Source of the DNA: Leguminivora glycinivorella
Lineage: Eukaryota; Arthropoda; Insecta; Lepidoptera; Tortricidae
Assembly: GCF_023078275.1 (NCBI RefSeq)
Contig: NC_062978.1
Span: forward strand, 8,198,585 to 8,262,584
Reading direction: 5' to 3'
Length of the DNA stretch: 64,000 nucleotides
The notes below the pieces were generated by a model, which saw only the letters and a list, made by a program, of their open reading frames with translations, did no database searches and was not told the origin of the DNA. Each line of letters opens with the position of its first letter. The first letter of the stretch is position 1. Positions 34,191 through 45,045 of the stretch are shown here, piece by piece. The translations under genes were made by a program, and so were the position numbers.

Positions 34191-35394
34191 ACGTGCAAAA
34201 AACTAAGTTGACTAGCTAGTAATAATGATTCCAAACATACTCGCTTATCTACTTTACGTTGAACAATAATAATAACAAAGTAACTAATCGCATAACATGA
34301 GATACGTTCAACTGACTAAGTGCAGTGTAACTTAACTGAGCGGAGACCGGACACGTAATAATCCCGGACAGGGTTAAGATTGCTCAACCGACTGCATTAG
34401 CCGCAAGACAATTGAATTAAAACAACGATACCCGCCAACTTGGCACCGTACCAGTTAACTATCACCACCATTATTGACTTAAGTGCCCACCGCGCCACGA
34501 TTTACGCCTTAGTTGAATGTGACTTCAGCTATAGCCTTCCCGGGCAGGCCGGTGTTAATGATTAGTGCCGCTAAGCGAGCAGCACATATCACGCGAGTGA
34601 CGGCTCTTCCCGCACAATCCCACGGATTGCGTATCTTGCTTAAATCATGAAGGATGTCATAACATTGCGGGTAACTAGCTCTGTCTCTTCGGGGAGTTGC
34701 TTCACCGACGTTATTATAGCCCGCTATAAATTCACACGTTTGTTTTCATTTCACTACTCACCGCTGACGGTCGGAAAGGAAGCTCGACTCCGCGGGGCCT
34801 TCCGTGTCGTATGCAGGTGATAAATCGTCTAGTCCCATCACCTTTTACTAACGAGACAAGGTGTCGTGTGCCTGCAAACACATTCAAGAAGTGATTGTTA
34901 ACGCCGAGCCGACAACACGCTTACTTTGAAGCCGAATCCTTTTTCGTATAAAAGTACGGACGAAATGGTTGTATTGTTTTCGTCTGATTTTGTGAATAGA
35001 GATTTTTCAGAGCGGTTCAGTAGGCGGCGTGTCGTACAACTGCACCGATGACAATAAATATCGGGCGCGGCGAGCCGTGAAATCGAATAGGCTCCGTCTG
35101 TGAGCGCTTTACAATCAGCAGCCGCCTGTCGCACGCCTCTGCCCGCGCTGCTATAACTTACTGACTTACTCTACGCATAAAAACATATCCTACATTTTAC
35201 ACAAATTAGAACTTCTCTACAAATTAAATCTAAATGAAACAAAAATACTTATACGAATTTAAAAATTCAAATAATCTTACGTAGCACTGTCAAGTTTATT
35301 ACAATTGTAAACAGAATTTCGAACTTTGATAAACATCATTACAGATGTATTCAATTCAATTTATTTATTGTTCGAATGTGAGTGGTTATAAATG
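34191..35394. other. Unique sequence with GC-rich patches, possibly regulatory
   Basis: 34340-34830 is non-repetitive and GC-balanced (AACCGACTGCATTAGCCGC, GGCCGGTGTTAATGATTAG) and contains a TATAAAT at about 34724. 35030-35150 is GC-rich. No frame is recognisable. A promoter or enhancer is possible but unproven. Confidence 0.3.
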
Positions 35395-36590
35395 ATGATA
35401 GGGGTTACCTATCAAAAAGTCGAAAATTGTAATGTCGATTATTAGTGGCCCGAAAACGCTTCCCATTTTATTAATTGGCCTAAGTTTTGTTTGCCCGAAA
35501 GTACTTTTCCCCTATTATTATTTTCCCGATTCTTATTTCGCTGTAATTTTGTTTCGCGTATGATTCGGATCAACACTTATTTAAATTCCTAAGAATCATT
35601 TGACAACTACCTTTTGTCGCGTAAAGTTTTTATTCCGAAATATTATTTAACCGCTATATCAAAAGTTCGAAATTCAAATTAACACTGATTAAAATTCCTA
35701 AGTATTATTTGACAGCAATTTTGTATGGTGTATAGTTTTATAATTCGAAATATTACTAAGCCGCTATATCATAAGTTCAATAAATCCTTAATTTTCTAAC
35801 AAAAGTTTGTTCCCGACCCTCACGGTCGCAGTTCTTACTTGACCTATGAGTCCTTGCCATAAGAGTTTGTGGCAAAGGTTTGTTTCTGTAGGGTCGCAGT
35901 TCTAACCTAACCTAACCCACTTTTTTACAAATGTTTGTTTATGTGAGGGTCGCAGTTCTAACCTAACCTAACCCACTTTTCTAGCACAAGTTTGTGTCTG
36001 AATGGTCGCAGTTATGACCTAACCTAACCCACTTTTCTTGCTAATGTTTGTTTTTGTGAGGGTCGCAGTTCAAACCTAACCTAACCACTTCTCTGGCACA
36101 AGTTTGTTTCTGTATGGTCGCAGTTCTAACCTAACCTAACCCACTCTTTTGGTAAGGGTTTGTTTCTGTATGGTGCAGTTCTAACCTAACCCACTTTTCT
36201 TAGCAAGTTTGTTTCCGTGGGAGTCGGATTTCTAAACTAACCTATTTTTTTTGTAATGTTTCTATAAAATTTTATTAGGGAAAATGACATTTCGATGTCG
36301 CGTAGCATCGGATTTATATTATGAAAAGGTGGTTAACGAAACGGTTGTCAAATGATAAAGTTGGCAACCGTTCTTCTGGTTATAGAGTTTCGGGAAAACG
36401 ATAATGTGGCATAGCAAACTAGCGACATTTTAAAAATATGGTAAACAATGTATTTGGATTATAAAAATTCTGTCAACTGTTTTCGGACAAGTGATAATCG
36501 TACAAAGGATTTTCGAAACATCGATATGTTACCGATGATAGGGTTAGTATTTTGTAACATCACAATCTGCCAGAATTTGGCGTACAATAC
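35395..36590. repeat. AT-rich repeat unit carrying a telomere-motif minisatellite
   Basis: This region surrounds the minisatellite at 35790-36240 and is full of short self-complementary words (TTTCGAAATATTATTT-like). It resembles in style the TIR element at 50835-51872, in opposite orientation. I could not find its inverted ends, so the limits are approximate. Confidence 0.4.
35790..36240 (-). repeat. Minisatellite, about 56-bp units with CCTAA dimers
   Basis: About seven units share GGTCGCAGTTCTAACCTAAC, CTAACCCACTTTT and a variable spacer with AAGTTTGTTTCTGT. GTCGCAGTT recurs near 35893, 35949, 36005, 36062 and 36117. Each unit contains CTAACCTAACC, the complement of the insect telomere repeat TTAGG in two or three copies. 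The same unit in the opposite strand sense is at 51215-51595. Confidence 0.8.
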
Positions 36591-36905
36591 TCTTGACTCT
36601 CAATATGCATGTCATTAAACCAATTAAAAATAAAAGTAGATATCGCAATATCAGATTTGAAATACATAATAAGAAAATAAAAATTGTAAAGAACATAATA
36701 ATGATAGGTAAATGTCATGCATACAGAAAAGTGGCTCATGTAAAATTTTCATAATGCCAAAAGAAGTAATTATAATAGAATACAATAAAAAAAAACACAT
36801 ATTAGTGGATACAAAGTGTTCACCAACTAAATAGAACATTTTTTGTAAACACCACTTAAATAATTTGGTTTTGAAACCTTGACAATCTATGGATTTTAAT
36901 TCATT
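36591..36905. other. Unique AT-rich sequence, no gene seen
   Basis: No recognised feature. Confidence 0.4.
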
Positions 36906-37017
36906 TGTAGTGCGAAAAGATTTGCCTTCGTATTGTTACGGAAACGTACGAACGTGTCATGCTATTTCTAGCATGACAAATACGAACGTTTCTGAAGGAA
37001 ACCCTTTTCGCACTACA
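36906..37017. mobile_element. Palindromic MITE, 112 bp (TGTAGTGCGAAAAG ends)
   Basis: TGTAGTGCGAAAAG mirrors CTTTTCGCACTACA. Further in, CGAACGTGTCATGCT pairs with AGCATGACAAATACGAACG. The left arm has about 10 extra bases. No coding capacity. Confidence 0.75.
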
Positions 37018-37094
37018 TTTAGAAACTATTGTAATACCTAATATGATTTTAAAGACATCACTTAATAAAGTATTCGTTCCTATAATAGTTATAA

Positions 37095-37255
37095 ACAGTC
37101 AACCCCTCACCCCTTTAAGGTGTGATTTCCGGGATTATACTATATCACTTCCGGGCTAAACTATCTCCATACCAAATTTCATCTTAGCTAGTTCAGCGGT
37201 TTAAGCAAGAAGGTAGACAGAGGAAGATATAAAGATTCGAATTTATAATACAGGC
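37095..37255 (+). repeat. Dispersed repeat end (GTTCAGCGGTTTAAGC type)
   Basis: The string CCATACCAAATTTCATC, then AGTTCAGCGGTTTAAGC and AGACAGAGGAAGATA before an AATTTATAATA end, is a common lepidopteran retroposon 3' end, often RTE-linked. This copy is short and degraded. Confidence 0.5.
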
Positions 37256-37489
37256 TGATGCATGAGACCTAAGCAAGATATTACATTAAATACTCGGCAA
37301 ATTTAATGTTAATTGATCGTTCACCATGGTATTCACTTAAGTGAACCTTTTCCTTCTGTTCCTTCTTTAAAATTTCTCTTCTTTAAAAGCACATATTTTT
37401 CTTCATTAAATTTTAGATGGCGAAGATTAATTTAATCATCTACAGTCATGGTCACCCTAGAACGCCTAATTAACACACACAAAGGTTAA

Positions 37490-37547
37490 TGTCAGTCAAT
37501 CTGCGTAAGAATGTCCTATAATATTTATTTATTTATAGATATTTAAG
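37490..37547 (+). mobile_element. SINE 3' end fragment
   Basis: TGTCAGTCAATCTGCGTAAG, AATGTCCTATAATA and a TTTATTTATTTAT tail match the 3' end of the SINE at 9737-9988. The head is missing. Confidence 0.55.
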
Positions 37548-39158
37548 TTAAGTTTGTCAAACTTGGGTGAGATACGATCTTCCAAAAGTGAGGACATTCT
37601 GTAGTAATAGGAGAATGGATATGACGGACAACTTACCGATTATTTTAGTTTTACGCTACAGTGTCGGTTGTACAATTTTTTTTGTATCGAGATTGCTTGA
37701 AGTTGTAAAAAACAAACAAATACAAAAAATATTGGGATATCTAAAATGAATGTTGGAACTGAAATATTATTACGGTTATAGTAAATTTATGGGTACTCGT
37801 AGTTGTTAAAGGAATACATATATCAAAGGATTTTGTTCACCGTTTGTGCGGAGCAAGTGTAAATGAATAATTAAAATCCATTACACATTATTTTACTCTG
37901 TGCACAATAAGAACGTATCTCAATAATACATTTTAAACACGGTGCGCGGCGTGGCGGAGTAATTTGCGGTTGTGACGCTTCCCGTCCCCGTCCCCCGACG
38001 CATGTTCGATTAGAGAACAAGTAATTCCGGAAAGGAAATTGAAATCTTAAAGCAATGCCCCACGGACTCCAGCTTTAATATATTTGTAGCAGCATTCTGA
38101 ATGAGGAATAAATGGAAAACAAGCTCGGACAACTTACAACTCGGCTGCGTACCTTCCGCTGGGAAAGAAAAATTAGAGATGGAACCGGATTCCTCGCTAT
38201 TGTGTTCGGGCTTCTAATTTCCAATGTTTGGGCGCAAGTGAGCAATGTTTTCAGCAGTGATATTTTAACGCTGCATTTGCAAACATTGCAGTGGGGTAGC
38301 GTGGCGTAATGAACACAAGCCCGGGGCCCAGGAGTTTAATTTTCCTCTTCCGCGCTGTCCCGCCGACCCGCTCATTAATGGAGCGACAATACCTCGCGCC
38401 TCCTCATTTGCACGCCGTTGCACCCGCGCAGCGCTCCCCTTACCTTCGAGACGTCATTCACTATAAAACAAGTTCGTTCAATATTGTCATATATAGCGCT
38501 TGCAATATAGTTACTTCATTTGTTCGTAGCAGGATGAACTGATGTTATTTCGTTGAATAAAATACAATCCCTACTAGATTTGTAAGGGAAACTCGCTCCA
38601 ATATTGACCGTCCGAACTATAATAGTGGGTTGACACTTAGTTTCTCATCGGGATTACAACATTAGTCTCATGAATGAATCATCGCGATTGTGCCCCGAGA
38701 GCCCGGCCGGGGCATTCGATTATCACGAATAATTCCGAAAGGGAAATTGAAAAGCTAAAGCGATGCCCCGAGGACTTGCTCTTTCTGTTATTTGCGGCTA
38801 GCTGCTGCGGCCGGAGCGCCCGGAGAATACAGAACTAGCTACATTGTGTCCACTGAATTAACTGAACCTACTTTTACATGTTTCTGCTTAAACTACCAAT
38901 ACTATTTACAAAGTAGTCAATTCTGTTCGTTTAAGGAATGTTTGTACTTATATACTTCTAAAGATTATGTATGAGTACTCTTAGGTGCTCCTATGCTAGT
39001 TTATTATGACAATATAGGTTTAGTTGTTAAAAAGCACCAAACTTAAAATCAGAAAATGGATACTTAATGGAAATGAAGTATGTTGTTATTCAAATTATAT
39101 GTATAAGTGATAGAATTTGCCAAAGTGTCGTAGTGATTGAAGTACCTAATCAAGTTTC
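37548..39158. other. Unique sequence with a paralogous non-coding pair
   Basis: No recognisable gene. 38000-38095 and 38711-38795 are diverged copies of each other (AATTCCGGAAAGGAAATTGA against AATTCCGAAAGGGAAATTGA, then AAAGCAATGCCCC/AAAGCGATGCCCC). 38300-38450 is GC-rich with no known content. Confidence 0.4.
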
Positions 39159-39163
39159 ACTAG

Positions 39164-39287
39164 TGTTAGGTATTGAACATGGGGTAGTTGCGAGATAATA
39201 TAAATGTACTGGAGGGTGGTTTTAAGCTTAGGCTCGCCAGTCTGTGAATATACGTACTACTCACCACACGCCGTCTTTTATTTATCA
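39164..39287 (+). repeat. 5' LTR of the Gypsy element, 124 bp
   Basis: It begins TGTTAGGTATTGAACATGG and ends CTTTTATTTATCA. By eye it is identical to 43928-44051. It contains a TATAAAT-like word but no obvious AATAAA signal. Confidence 0.9.
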
Positions 39288-40258
39288 GTGGCGACGAGGA
39301 TGGGGTGCGGAGATTTCCGTCATGATCAGGCTCACTGCAAATTTAACACTTATATTTGTAGTAGGTGTAATTGGACAGTGTTATGGAATAAGCGATCAAG
39401 CGACAGTTAGTTGAAATCGAGAAAATGAGCTAGAAAGATTTGAAATTTGAATCAATTGTTGTAAGTTCATTTATAAAGTAAAAAAGTTAATTTTGACATT
39501 GAACCTATAAAAGTGTTCATAATTTAAATAGATAAAAAAATAACACCATACCTATTCAAGTTTCGAAGTTATTAACGTTTTTCCGCTTGATTCTTTATTG
39601 AACTAATACTGGGATGAGGTTAATTTATTTCGCCGTAGCGTACTATGAGACATATTTTGTCGCTTGATTCTTTAATGCAAATTGTTAGAGGTAAAGTGAA
39701 TACTGGAATAAAATAAAATTCCATATATTTGAGTAAATAGTGCTATTGTAAATAAATCAACAAACAATGTTTTCCTCCACAATGATTAGGACTAATCCGT
39801 CTAACAATTTAGTTTTGTTCTCCAATCAACTTTTTTTAATAAATGTCAAAAAAATCAGCATATATGGCAAAATTGGCATTGTAACTAATAATAATTCATT
39901 AGTACTAGCCAGGATTACACATATAAGATATTATGATATAACAAAACCTCTTGTTACTTAGTTCTCATTAAGCGAAATATCCTGCAATTTCAAATATGTA
40001 ACAACGAATTAGACGACACTATTAGGGCGGTTAAATCGATATTGCGTTTATAAATCATCAAAACTTTAAACCAAAACGAATTAATAACATTTTTATGGCG
40101 TTTAACTCGATTTTGCGATTTAGAATATACGCTTATTATAATTTGTAAAAGTAAATTTGGCGTTCAATTCGTTTTTACGTAACGACTTAGTACACAGGGC
40201 CATACAAATTTTAACGTGTCGCTTGATTCTACCCCTTAAAATAAGGCTGTGAGCATGA
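39288..40258. other. Gypsy leader without gag
   Basis: AT-rich sequence with stops in all frames; the longest frame here (39204-39410, overlapping the LTR) has no Gag features and no CCHC knuckle. Two short words recur: CGCTTGATTCT at 39584, 39661 and 40220, and a GGCGTTYAAYTCG-like word near 40027, 40098 and 40158. Where a gag of 1 kb or more would be expected, it is deleted or replaced. Confidence 0.7.
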
Positions 40259-40312
40259 TTTTTCAACAAAGAAATAGTCAATACTATAGATTATCACATT
40301 TATATCCGAACT

Positions 40313-43300
40313 GTGGTGGTGGAAGATGGCCAGCTGAACCCGGAGGAGATACCGTTTGAGGTAGATGAAGGAAGCGAGGAACCCGTTTACCAGATGAGCC
40401 TTGACAAATATAAGCCGGTAAGGATACAAATAATTGTTAATAATAAGTTAATGACCTTTGAAATTGATACGGGTACGGCTATTACATGTATAAGTAAACA
40501 AACATATGACACTTTGTTTAAGGACGTACCTCTAGAGCCATGTAACATGTCCCTAAAATTTTATGATGGTACCGTAACGAAACCGTTATCAGGTTATATT
40601 GTAGGTAATGTACAGTATAAAAATATCAATAAGAAATTGAATTTATATGTCCACCAAAGAGGCACGACCAGTTTGTTGGGTCGTGAATGGTTGGCTGAAT
40701 TAGACATTACAATACCTAAACTATTGTCAGGTGAAAATGTTGTCACGACGAATAATGTAAGCTGTGAAGATAACATTTCTGATGTAATTTCCAGGCATAA
40801 GGAAATATTCGATGGGAGCTTGGGTGCGTTCACCGGCGGGCGGGCTCGGCTGCGCGTGCGACCGGACGCAGCCCCCGTGTTCTACCGCGCGCGCCCCCTA
40901 CCGTACGCGCTGAGGGACCGCGTCGACGCCGAGCTCGACGCCATGCTGCGCGCCGACGTCATCGAGCCGGTGGATCACTCAGACTGGGCCACGCCATTGG
41001 TAATCGTAAATAAGCCGGACGGGCCATTACGATTATGTGCGGATTACAAATCCACATTGAATCGCGTTTTGTTAGTTGATAAATTTCCGATTCCTAAAAT
41101 TGAAGATTTATTTGCGCAGCTTAGCGGTAGTAGGTATTTTACAAAACTAGACTTATCACAGGCCTACAATCAAATTATATTAGAAGATGACGGTTCTAGA
41201 GATTTAACGGTAATAAACACGCACCGGGGATTGTTTAGGTATAAACGCTTAGTATATGGTCTTTCGTCTAGCCCGGGAATATTCCAAAGAATTATGAGTA
41301 ACCTTTTGAATGATATTCCCAACGTGACTTTCTTTTTAGATGATATTTTGATAACCGGGGATACTTTAAACTCACATTTAGGTAGCCTCCAGCAGGTACT
41401 ACAGAGATTGAGTAGCAACGGTTTGAAGATAAAAAAACAAAAGTGTTCGTTTCTAGTACAAGAGGTTAAATATTTGGGGTTTGTGATTGATAAAAACGGG
41501 GTTAAGGTAGACGAAGACAAAATTAGGCCGATTTTGAAAATGACGCGACCCAGGAATGTTTCAGAACTCAAGTCGTTTATTGGTATGGTAATTTTTTATG
41601 GCAAATTCATACAAAACTTGAGCCAAATTTTATCACCTTTATATGAATTATTAAAGAAAAATAGAAAATGGGCGTGGTCGGTCGAACAGGATAGGGCCTT
41701 TAGCATGATAAAAAAAGTATTGAGTGAGGCGCCGGTTTTAGGACATTACGACGCGAACCGAGAGTTGGTGGTCACCTGTGACGCGGGACCGCACGGGGTG
41801 GGGGCCGTGCTGGCCATGCGCGGCCGGCCCGACACCGTCATCGCCTATGCGTCGCGAGCGCTCACGCCGGCCGAGCGTAATTACAGTCAAATACACAAAG
41901 AGGCACTTGCTATTATATTTTCAGTAAAGAAATTTCACCAATTCTTATACGGTAGGCGGTTCACGTTAAAAACCGACCACAAACCTCTCGTGAGCATCTT
42001 TGGCCCGGGTCATGGTATACCTACTATACCTAGTATGACTGCGAGCCGTTTGCAGCGTTGGGCCTTGATATTATCAGCATACGACTTTGATATAGAATAC
42101 GTAAAATCGGACGATAACACGGCGGACGCTCTTTCGCGATTAATCGCGGCGCACAAGTTGTCGGGTCCTGTAGATGAGGACGGTCCCGAACAAACATATT
42201 TACATTTTGCTACCGAGGCGATGCTTTTGGATTATAAGACGATAAGTAAAGAGACTCGCAACGATGCATTATTAAGTCGAGTAGTTAGCTACATCCGAGA
42301 CGGTTGGCCCCAAGAGATAGACATACGAGAACTTAAACCTTTTTTTAATCGTAAATCAGAGCTATATACCGAACTTGATTGCATCATGTGGGGTCATAGG
42401 GTGGTGGTGCCGACGGCATGTCGCGAGCGAGTTATGAGGGAGTTGCATGATTCGCATATGGGGATCGTAAAGACCAAAGCGCTGGCGCGTAGCTATGTGT
42501 GGTGGCCCGGCCTGGACGAGGCCGTGGAAGGCATGTGCCGCGCTTGTGCTGTGTGCGCCGCGGTGGCAGCGGCGCCCCCGCGCCACGAACCCTGCCCCTG
42601 GCCTTACCCAAGCCGTCCTTGGGCTAGGATTCATTTAGATTTCTTAGGACCGGTAGCTGGAGTCAAGTATCTGGTACTCATAGATGCGTATTCTAAATGG
42701 ATAGAAATAGCAGAAATGTCAAGTACTACAGCTAAAATACTAATAAGAAAACTGAGAGAATATTTTGCTAGGTTTGGTTTGCCGAAACAGATAGTGAGTG
42801 ATAATGGACCGCCATTTTCTAGTGATGAATTTAAAGTTTTTTGTTCAAATAATAAAATCGAACAGTTGTTTTCAGCACCTTATCATCCAGCCTCTAACGG
42901 GGCCGCTGAAAACGGGGTGAAATTGATCAAACGTGTAATAAAAAAAGCGATGATTCAGAATATGAATATAGATACTGCGTTGAGTAGGTTTCTATTAATG
43001 TATCGTAATACCCCTCATAATACTACAGGCGAGAGTCCCGCTAAGGTTCTTTTAGGTCGAGCAGTGCGTACGCGTTTAGACTGTCTCAAACCTGATCGCG
43101 AACAGAGGGTAATCGACCTTCAACGCCGCCAGCGAGAGGCTGCAGGAGGAACACATCGAGCCTTCGACGTAGGCGATTTAGTATGGTATAGACGGTACAA
43201 TGCAGGGAATTCACAGGGGACGTGGGAAGCTGGACAGGTTTTGGAACGGTTAGGAGAAACCGATTATACAATAGTAGGTTCATGGGGTGAAAAAATACAT

Positions 43301-43615
43301 CGACATATAAATCAGCTAAGAAAACGCGATTCACATGGGGAAACTGAGATACCTACATTGAGTAAGAGGGCAGGTTATCCACCGGTTCAGGCACCTTTGT
43401 TCGTCCCAAGCGAGGAGGCGTCGAGTTCGGGGTCGGCGGAGAGTGCCAAAAACAGAGTAAACAATCCGCCAGGGGACGCGCGGGCAGAGCCGGAATCAAA
43501 CCCGGAACCGGCGCCAGCGCCCGACCCAGACACCGCCGGTGAGCGCATGCGGCCCGATCGTTTGAGGCCCATTGTGAATCCCCCTAGACGTTTTGGTTTT
43601 GAGGACATCTTTTAG
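40313..43615 (+). CDS. pol: Gypsy Pol: protease, reverse transcriptase, RNase H, integrase
   Basis: An open frame of 1100 codons ending in TAG. It is stop-free from 40259, but the first ATG is at 40394 (MSLDKYKPV); GTG at 40313 is used here only as a nominal start. Numbered from 40313: protease DTG at 52-54; RT from about 178 with FLDD at 341-344; RNase H with Asp490 (CDAG), then KEA and TDH; integrase zinc finger His712, His715, Cys742, Cys745; DDE triad Asp776, Asp830, Glu866 with 35 residues between the last two; then a GDLVWYRR/HINQLRKR tail domain and a Pro/Glu-rich C-terminus ending FGFEDIF. The protein could be functional, but normal expression through a Gag-Pol fusion is lost. GC-rich blocks alternate with AT-rich ones. 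Confidence 0.92.
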   Translation: MVVEDGQLNPEEIPFEVDEGSEEPVYQMSLDKYKPVRIQIIVNNKLMTFEIDTGTAITCISKQTYDTLFKDVPLEPCNMSLKFYDGTVTKPLSGYIVGNVQYKNINKKLNLYVHQRGTTSLLGREWLAELDITIPKLLSGENVVTTNNVSCEDNISDVISRHKEIFDGSLGAFTGGRARLRVRPDAAPVFYRARPLPYALRDRVDAELDAMLRADVIEPVDHSDWATPLVIVNKPDGPLRLCADYKSTLNRVLLVDKFPIPKIEDLFAQLSGSRYFTKLDLSQAYNQIILEDDGSRDLTVINTHRGLFRYKRLVYGLSSSPGIFQRIMSNLLNDIPNVTFFLDDILITGDTLNSHLGSLQQVLQRLSSNGLKIKKQKCSFLVQEVKYLGFVIDKNGVKVDEDKIRPILKMTRPRNVSELKSFIGMVIFYGKFIQNLSQILSPLYELLKKNRKWAWSVEQDRAFSMIKKVLSEAPVLGHYDANRELVVTCDAGPHGVGAVLAMRGRPDTVIAYASRALTPAERNYSQIHKEALAIIFSVKKFHQFLYGRRFTLKTDHKPLVSIFGPGHGIPTIPSMTASRLQRWALILSAYDFDIEYVKSDDNTADALSRLIAAHKLSGPVDEDGPEQTYLHFATEAMLLDYKTISKETRNDALLSRVVSYIRDGWPQEIDIRELKPFFNRKSELYTELDCIMWGHRVVVPTACRERVMRELHDSHMGIVKTKALARSYVWWPGLDEAVEGMCRACAVCAAVAAAPPRHEPCPWPYPSRPWARIHLDFLGPVAGVKYLVLIDAYSKWIEIAEMSSTTAKILIRKLREYFARFGLPKQIVSDNGPPFSSDEFKVFCSNNKIEQLFSAPYHPASNGAAENGVKLIKRVIKKAMIQNMNIDTALSRFLLMYRNTPHNTTGESPAKVLLGRAVRTRLDCLKPDREQRVIDLQRRQREAAGGTHRAFDVGDLVWYRRYNAGNSQGTWEAGQVLERLGETDYTIVGSWGEKIHRHINQLRKRDSHGETEIPTLSKRAGYPPVQAPLFVPSEEASSSGSAESAKNRVNNPPGDARAEPESNPEPAPAPDPDTAGERMRPDRLRPIVNPPRRFGFEDIF

Positions 43616-43914
43616 TTATAAGTATTTCTCAAGTTGCATCTATTACAGATTGTAGTGTTTCTTTATTATGATAGGTATGTAAGTCTAGTCCGTAATTAGT
43701 ATTAAACAGTTCAATAAATAAATAGGTGTCTAACATCTGTATACCTGGTTTAACTTTGTATAGTTATAAATACGTGGGGGTTAAAACAAGTTACAATTGC
43801 CTCTAGTATTTGTATCTGAATGTTTGTAATAATCTATATAATATATACGATAAACAGACTTAAAAGTTATGTAAAGATTTCCCTTGTGCCTACCTTACAA
43901 CTATCAACAAGAAA

Positions 43915-43927
43915 ATAAGGGTGGAGG
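43915..43927 (+). promoter_or_regulatory. Polypurine tract of the Gypsy element
   Basis: ATAAGGGTGGAGG directly abuts the 3' LTR start TGTTAGG at 43928. A purine-rich run in this place primes plus-strand synthesis in LTR elements. Confidence 0.7.
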
Positions 43928-44051
43928 TGTTAGGTATTGAACATGGGGTAGTTGCGAGATAATATAAATGTACTGGAGGGTGGTTTTAAGCTTAGGCTCG
44001 CCAGTCTGTGAATATACGTACTACTCACCACACGCCGTCTTTTATTTATCA
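43928..44051 (+). repeat. 3' LTR of the Gypsy element, 124 bp
   Basis: The same 124 bp as 39164-39287 with no difference that I can see. It ends TTTATTTATCA, followed by ACTAG, the target duplication. Confidence 0.9.
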
Positions 44052-44056
44052 ACTAG

Positions 44057-44699
44057 TATTAAACAATTGTGTAGGAATTATAAAATAAAATAAAAAATGT
44101 TATAATACAAATGTTGCTGATAATTAGGTTGGAACTACCTTGCCGTACGTCTATATATCCATCTATATGACCAATCCATTATCGATACTTCGGACTTCCA
44201 ACTTTAATGAACTGAAGAGCAACAGTCATCAGTAAGTCCAATTGGAAGACAAATGAAAAGTATAGTTGGCATTATCGGCTTAGTGTTCGGTTCGCAGGGG
44301 CGGCGCGCGGCATCGGGCCGCGGTAATCCAGCGTTAATTAGCAGTCGGAGCCCGCGCGGGACATACGGCGCGAGAGACACACTAACAATACGATGATACA
44401 CACTATTCATTCCAGAAAACCGTCTGAACCAACCTTTCGCAATGAACGACCGCATCTATGCGCTGGGGCGCGACCACATGCAGTCGTCGCAGCAGGAACG
44501 CTGAAGCGACCTCTTAATTCCTAGAGGGTTTAGAAGAAAATATAGCATGAGTTGCGAGTGCGTTCAAGTCACGAAGAATGTATAAAATCGCGCGCGAGAA
44601 GGCAACTCATTCTAACAGGCCGACAGATATATTGAAGTGGTCGAGCTTGAAAATATCTGAAAGTGCAAAAAAAAGAAAAACGCGCAATAAACCCTAAAT
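44057..44699. other. Unique sequence with a GC island and a small frame
   Basis: 44290-44510 is GC-rich. A 20-codon frame at 44442-44504 (MNDRIYALGRDHMQSSQQER) has GC-biased third positions, but no splice or promoter context proves it. I do not recognise it. Confidence 0.25.
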
Positions 44700-45045
44700 A
44701 ACGCGCTTTTATCATGTTGTGTAATGTAAGCCGACAAGTTGCACGAAGTCGTTGGCGGTGTGTCACTGCTCGTCACTGAAACGCCACGGGACGCGCGGCG
44801 CCATACAACGCGCTTTTATCACGTTGTACAGAGGAAGCTGACAAGTTGCTCGAACTTGTCACCAGTGTGTCAGATCTCGTTGCTGAAACGCCACGGGGCG
44901 CGCGGCGCATACATCGCGCTTTTAACTCTCTATTTGTATAGTAAACCAGCAAGTTGCACGAAACCGTTGGCGCTGTGTCACGCTCGTCGCTGAAACGCCA
45001 CGGGACGCGCGGCGCATACAGCGCGCTTTTATCACGTTGTTACGT
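44700..45045. repeat. GC-rich minisatellite, about 107-bp units
   Basis: ACGCGCTTTTATCA recurs, with slight changes, at 44700, 44808, 44914 and 45021 (periods 108, 106, 107). Each full unit also has ACAAGTTGCACGAA, TGTGTCA and GAAACGCCACGGGACGCGCG. There are three full units and the start of a fourth. The GC content contrasts sharply with the AT-rich neighbourhood. Not recognised. Confidence 0.85.

Larger units (their letters stand above)
39159..44056 (+). mobile_element. Ty3/Gypsy (mag-like) insertion, gag-less, with identical LTRs
   Basis: The element runs 39164-44051 (4888 bp) and is flanked by ACTAG at 39159-39163 and 44052-44056, a perfect 5-bp target duplication. The two 124-bp LTRs appear identical. 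A TGG-starting primer-binding-site-like sequence follows the 5' LTR (39289 onward) and a purine tract precedes the 3' LTR. The single long frame encodes protease, RT, RNase H and integrase. The 1 kb between the 5' LTR and pol has no gag frame. Short LTRs and a pol of this type suggest the mag lineage. The insertion is recent, and mobilisation probably needed Gag from another element. Confidence 0.85.

Noticed and set aside
40313..43615. A domesticated host gene derived from Gypsy pol
   Set aside because: Apparently identical LTRs, a perfect target duplication and a purine tract show an ordinary recent insertion rather than a conserved single-copy gene.
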